Below are positions 6,608 to 8,030 of a stretch of DNA of 8,030 nt, one piece after another. The notes under the pieces were generated by a model that saw nothing but the letters and a program-made list of their open reading frames with translations, was not told where the DNA came from and did not search any database. The stretch is from Bacilli bacterium (GTDB taxonomy: Bacteria; Bacillota; Bacilli; Tumebacillales; JAQBPP01), in contig JAQBPP010000004.1 of the NCBI GenBank assembly GCA_028287455.1, positions 1-8,030 on the forward strand. The letters run 5' to 3'. The position numbers and the translations under genes were made by a program. How positions within the stretch are numbered: position 1 is the stretch's first letter; every line of letters starts with the position of its first letter.

Positions 6608-6647
6608 AAAAAAGGAGGGGATGCACAAACGCATCCCCTCCTTTTTT
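6608..6647. terminator. Bidirectional intrinsic terminator
   Basis: An 11-bp perfect GC-rich stem, GGAGGGGATGC at 6614-6624 with its complement at 6631-6641 and a 6-base loop, is flanked by six A on the left and six T on the right. It can therefore act on both strands: for the DinB-like gene (25 bases after its stop) and for transcripts coming leftward from ispG. Confidence 0.95.
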
Positions 6648-6693
6648 CAGTTCCCTCTTACTCCCTAATATGAGGCTATATGTTTTTCAACTC

Positions 6694-6823
6694 GGTCAAT
6701 AAGAAAAAATGGAGAAAGAAGGCCAGTAAGGGAACTGCTTTCGCCGCGACTTTTGCCTGCAACCTGAGCAAGAAAGCAGTTCCCTTACTGGCGTATTTTC
6801 TTTTCATTTTTACTTGATTGACC
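6694..6823. repeat. 130-bp hairpin-forming inverted repeat of unknown kind
   Basis: The core is a perfect 21-bp inverted repeat (6722-6742 and 6772-6792) around a 29-base loop. After an imperfect A/T-rich stretch, an outer block pairs again: 6694-6711, beginning GGTCAAT, with 6805-6823, ending ATTGACC. That block has 17 of 18 positions matching and one single-base gap. The right outer block overlaps the last codons and stop of ispG. Both flanks of the core are T-rich when read outwards, so it might help end transcription, but a separate strong terminator already lies at 6608-6647. No transposase and no target duplication are seen. The edge between left arm and loop recurs at 8011-8030, suggesting a dispersed family. 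Confidence 0.8.
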
Positions 6824-7895
6824 CTGTCTTCTCGTACCGATCGGCGAGAATATCAATCTCCTTTTTCAGTTCAGACACCAAATCTTCCTCCGGTATTTTC
6901 CGGATGATTTCCCCGTAACGAAACAGCATGCCTTCACCGCGTGCTCCGGCAATTCCGATGTCCGCTTCTCTCGCCTCGCCAGGGCCATTTACCGCACAGC
7001 CCAGAATGGAAACTTTAATCGGCGCCTTCACTTTCGCCACATACTCCTCGATTTCGTTGGCGATGCTGATCAAGTCAATCTCAATTCTGCCGCACGTCGG
7101 GCAAGAAACAAGCGTGACTGCATTGGAAATGATGCCAAACGTTTTGAGCAGTTCACGCGCCACTTTAATCTCTTCGACAGGATCTGCGCTCAAAGAAACG
7201 CGTACAGTACTGCCAATGCCCATCGACAGCAGCGTGCCAAGACCGGCAGCGCTTTTGACAGTTCCGGCAAACAGTGTGCCCGATTCTGTGATCCCTAGAT
7301 GCAGTGGATAGTGAAACGACTCGGCTGCTTTGCGATACGCTTCAATTGCCAGCGGCACATTAGAGGCCTTCATCGAAACGATGATGTCTTCGAAATTGAG
7401 ATCCTCCAGAATGTGGATATGGTGCAGCGCGCTTTCCAGCATGCCATCTGCTGTGGGATAGCCGTATTTGTCCAAAATATGCTTCTCGAGCGATCCGGCA
7501 TTGACGCCGATGCGAATCGGAATGCCCCGTTCCTTGCAAGCCTTGACCACCGATTCAACCTTTTCACGCTTGCCAATATTTCCCGGGTTGATGCGCACTT
7601 TGTCGATGCCATTCTCAATAGCTTTCAAAGCCAATTTATAGTCATAATGAATATCCGCTACCAGCGGAATGTGAATCTCTTTCTTAATGTCTTTGATCGC
7701 ATTGGCTGCCTCCAGGTTGTTAACCGTAACCCGGACAATTTCACAGCCCGCTTCTTCGAGACGATGAATTTGTGCAACGGTGGCTTTGACATCGCTGGTC
7801 TTCGTCATCGTCATGCTTTGGATGATGACTTGATCGCTGCCGCCAATTTGCACGCTGCCAACTTGAACCGGCCGTGTTTGTTTACGATGATACAT
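6810..7895 (-). CDS. ispG: 4-hydroxy-3-methylbut-2-en-1-yl diphosphate synthase (IspG/GcpE)
   Basis: IspG is the cytosolic iron-sulfur enzyme of the MEP isoprenoid pathway. It reductively opens methylerythritol cyclodiphosphate to HMBPP, the step before IspH. The 361-residue chain is the normal short bacterial form: a TIM barrel to about residue 240, then a ferredoxin-like domain that carries the [4Fe-4S] cluster. The cluster ligands are visible: C265 and C268 in SCPTCGR, C300 in GCAVNGPGEA, and E307 as fourth ligand. Other family signatures include IQSMTMTKTSDV near 25-36 and RINPGNIG at 101-108. GGGAG at 7904-7908, 8 bases before the ATG, supports the start. The last four codons (GSIK) and the stop lie inside the right end of an inverted repeat. 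The gene faces the DinB-like gene tail to tail. I see no strong promoter between 7896 and the window edge, so it may be read with a gene beyond it. Confidence 0.97.
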   Translation of the reverse strand: MYHRKQTRPVQVGSVQIGGSDQVIIQSMTMTKTSDVKATVAQIHRLEEAGCEIVRVTVNNLEAANAIKDIKKEIHIPLVADIHYDYKLALKAIENGIDKVRINPGNIGKREKVESVVKACKERGIPIRIGVNAGSLEKHILDKYGYPTADGMLESALHHIHILEDLNFEDIIVSMKASNVPLAIEAYRKAAESFHYPLHLGITESGTLFAGTVKSAAGLGTLLSMGIGSTVRVSLSADPVEEIKVARELLKTFGIISNAVTLVSCPTCGRIEIDLISIANEIEEYVAKVKAPIKVSILGCAVNGPGEAREADIGIAGARGEGMLFRYGEIIRKIPEEDLVSELKKEIDILADRYEKTGSIK

Positions 7896-7937
7896 GAATT
7901 AGTCTCCCAACTTTGATAAGGATTAAGGGGGATGCAG

Positions 7938-7957
7938 ACTGTACAGTTAAGCTTAAC
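7938..7957. repeat. Two overlapping perfect palindromes upstream of ispG
   Basis: ACTGTACAGT (7938-7947) and GTTAAGCTTAAC (7946-7957) are each perfectly self-complementary and share two bases. They lie about 43-62 bases upstream of the ispG ATG, where a repressor site would be expected, but I recognise no known operator and the sites are short. Confidence 0.4.
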
Positions 7958-8010
7958 AGAGAAGAAAGTGCAACTTTCTTTACCTTAAGTAGTGGAAAAA
8001 ACATTCGTTC

Positions 8011-8030
8011 CTTTCGACGCGACTTTTGCT
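8011..8030 (+). repeat. Partial second copy of the hairpin-loop repeat, cut by the window edge
   Basis: The last 20 bases match the arm/loop junction of the element at 6694-6823 (positions 6738-6757) at 18 of 20 positions, in the same orientation. Sequence further left does not match that element. If it is a copy of the same kind, its own left arm would be the bases before 8011 and its right arm lies outside the window. Confidence 0.5.

Noticed and set aside
7299..7916. Plus-strand open frame of 205 codons opposite ispG
   Set aside because: It lies entirely antisense to a fully conserved IspG and shows no recognisable motif or ribosome binding site.
7962..7980. Possible minus-strand terminator of a gene beyond the window
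   Set aside because: The stem is only 8 bp and A/T rich, and no T run follows it.
7998..8011. LexA/DinR-box-like sequence (minus strand GGAACGAATGTTTT)
   Set aside because: It fits 12 of 14 consensus positions but is offset from any promoter I can see, ispG is not an SOS gene, and the bases are better explained as the possible arm of the cut hairpin repeat.

Overview
The window looks like the chromosome of a Gram-positive bacterium of the order Bacillales. The evidence is strong AAGGAGG-type ribosome binding sites, a BcrC-type undecaprenyl-diphosphatase, a ykoE/ykoD/ykoC-style vitamin transporter with TenA close to the Bacillus subtilis type, and an IspG of the short bacterial form. Base composition is moderate, roughly half G+C by eye. 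I would guess a Bacillales lineage outside Bacillus proper, such as Alicyclobacillaceae or Paenibacillaceae relatives, with low confidence. No phage, IS, CRISPR, tRNA or rRNA gene is visible.

Layout: positions 1-374 hold the 3' end of bcrC (+), closed by an intrinsic terminator. A Nudix hydrolase follows on the minus strand (463-915), then a SgcJ/EcaC-like SnoaL-fold protein on plus (1167-1616) with an extended -10 promoter. A long perfect inverted repeat lies at 1693-1749. Positions 5805 down to 1800 are one minus-strand operon: ykoE (S component), ykoD (fused double ATPase), ykoC (T component), tenA, and a gamma-glutamylcyclotransferase-fold gene. It is preceded by a TPP riboswitch (5907-5990), a conditional terminator (5849-5884) and a promoter (6019-6047). 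Diverging from it is a DinB-fold gene (6104-6583, +) with a bidirectional terminator. Then comes an unexplained 130-bp hairpin-forming element (6694-6823) whose right end runs into the last codons of ispG (6810-7895, -). The window's last 20 bases repeat the loop edge of that hairpin element.

How the genes work together: the central operon is a coherent thiamin or pyrimidine salvage unit. When TPP is scarce, the leader should read through and express a dedicated ECF transporter (YkoE + YkoD + YkoC) that imports a thiamin-related compound. TenA then hydrolyses thiamin or aminopyrimidine breakdown products to HMP. The last gene is not a textbook member of this pathway and is the most interesting functional lead. 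The other genes are independent: cell-wall lipid carrier recycling (BcrC), MEP isoprenoid synthesis (IspG), and three small enzymes of unknown substrate.

Most of the window is ordinary. The items worth a second look are the two hairpin structures, the repeat of the hairpin loop at the right edge, the overlap of one hairpin with the ispG 3' end, and the cyclotransferase-like gene under TPP control.
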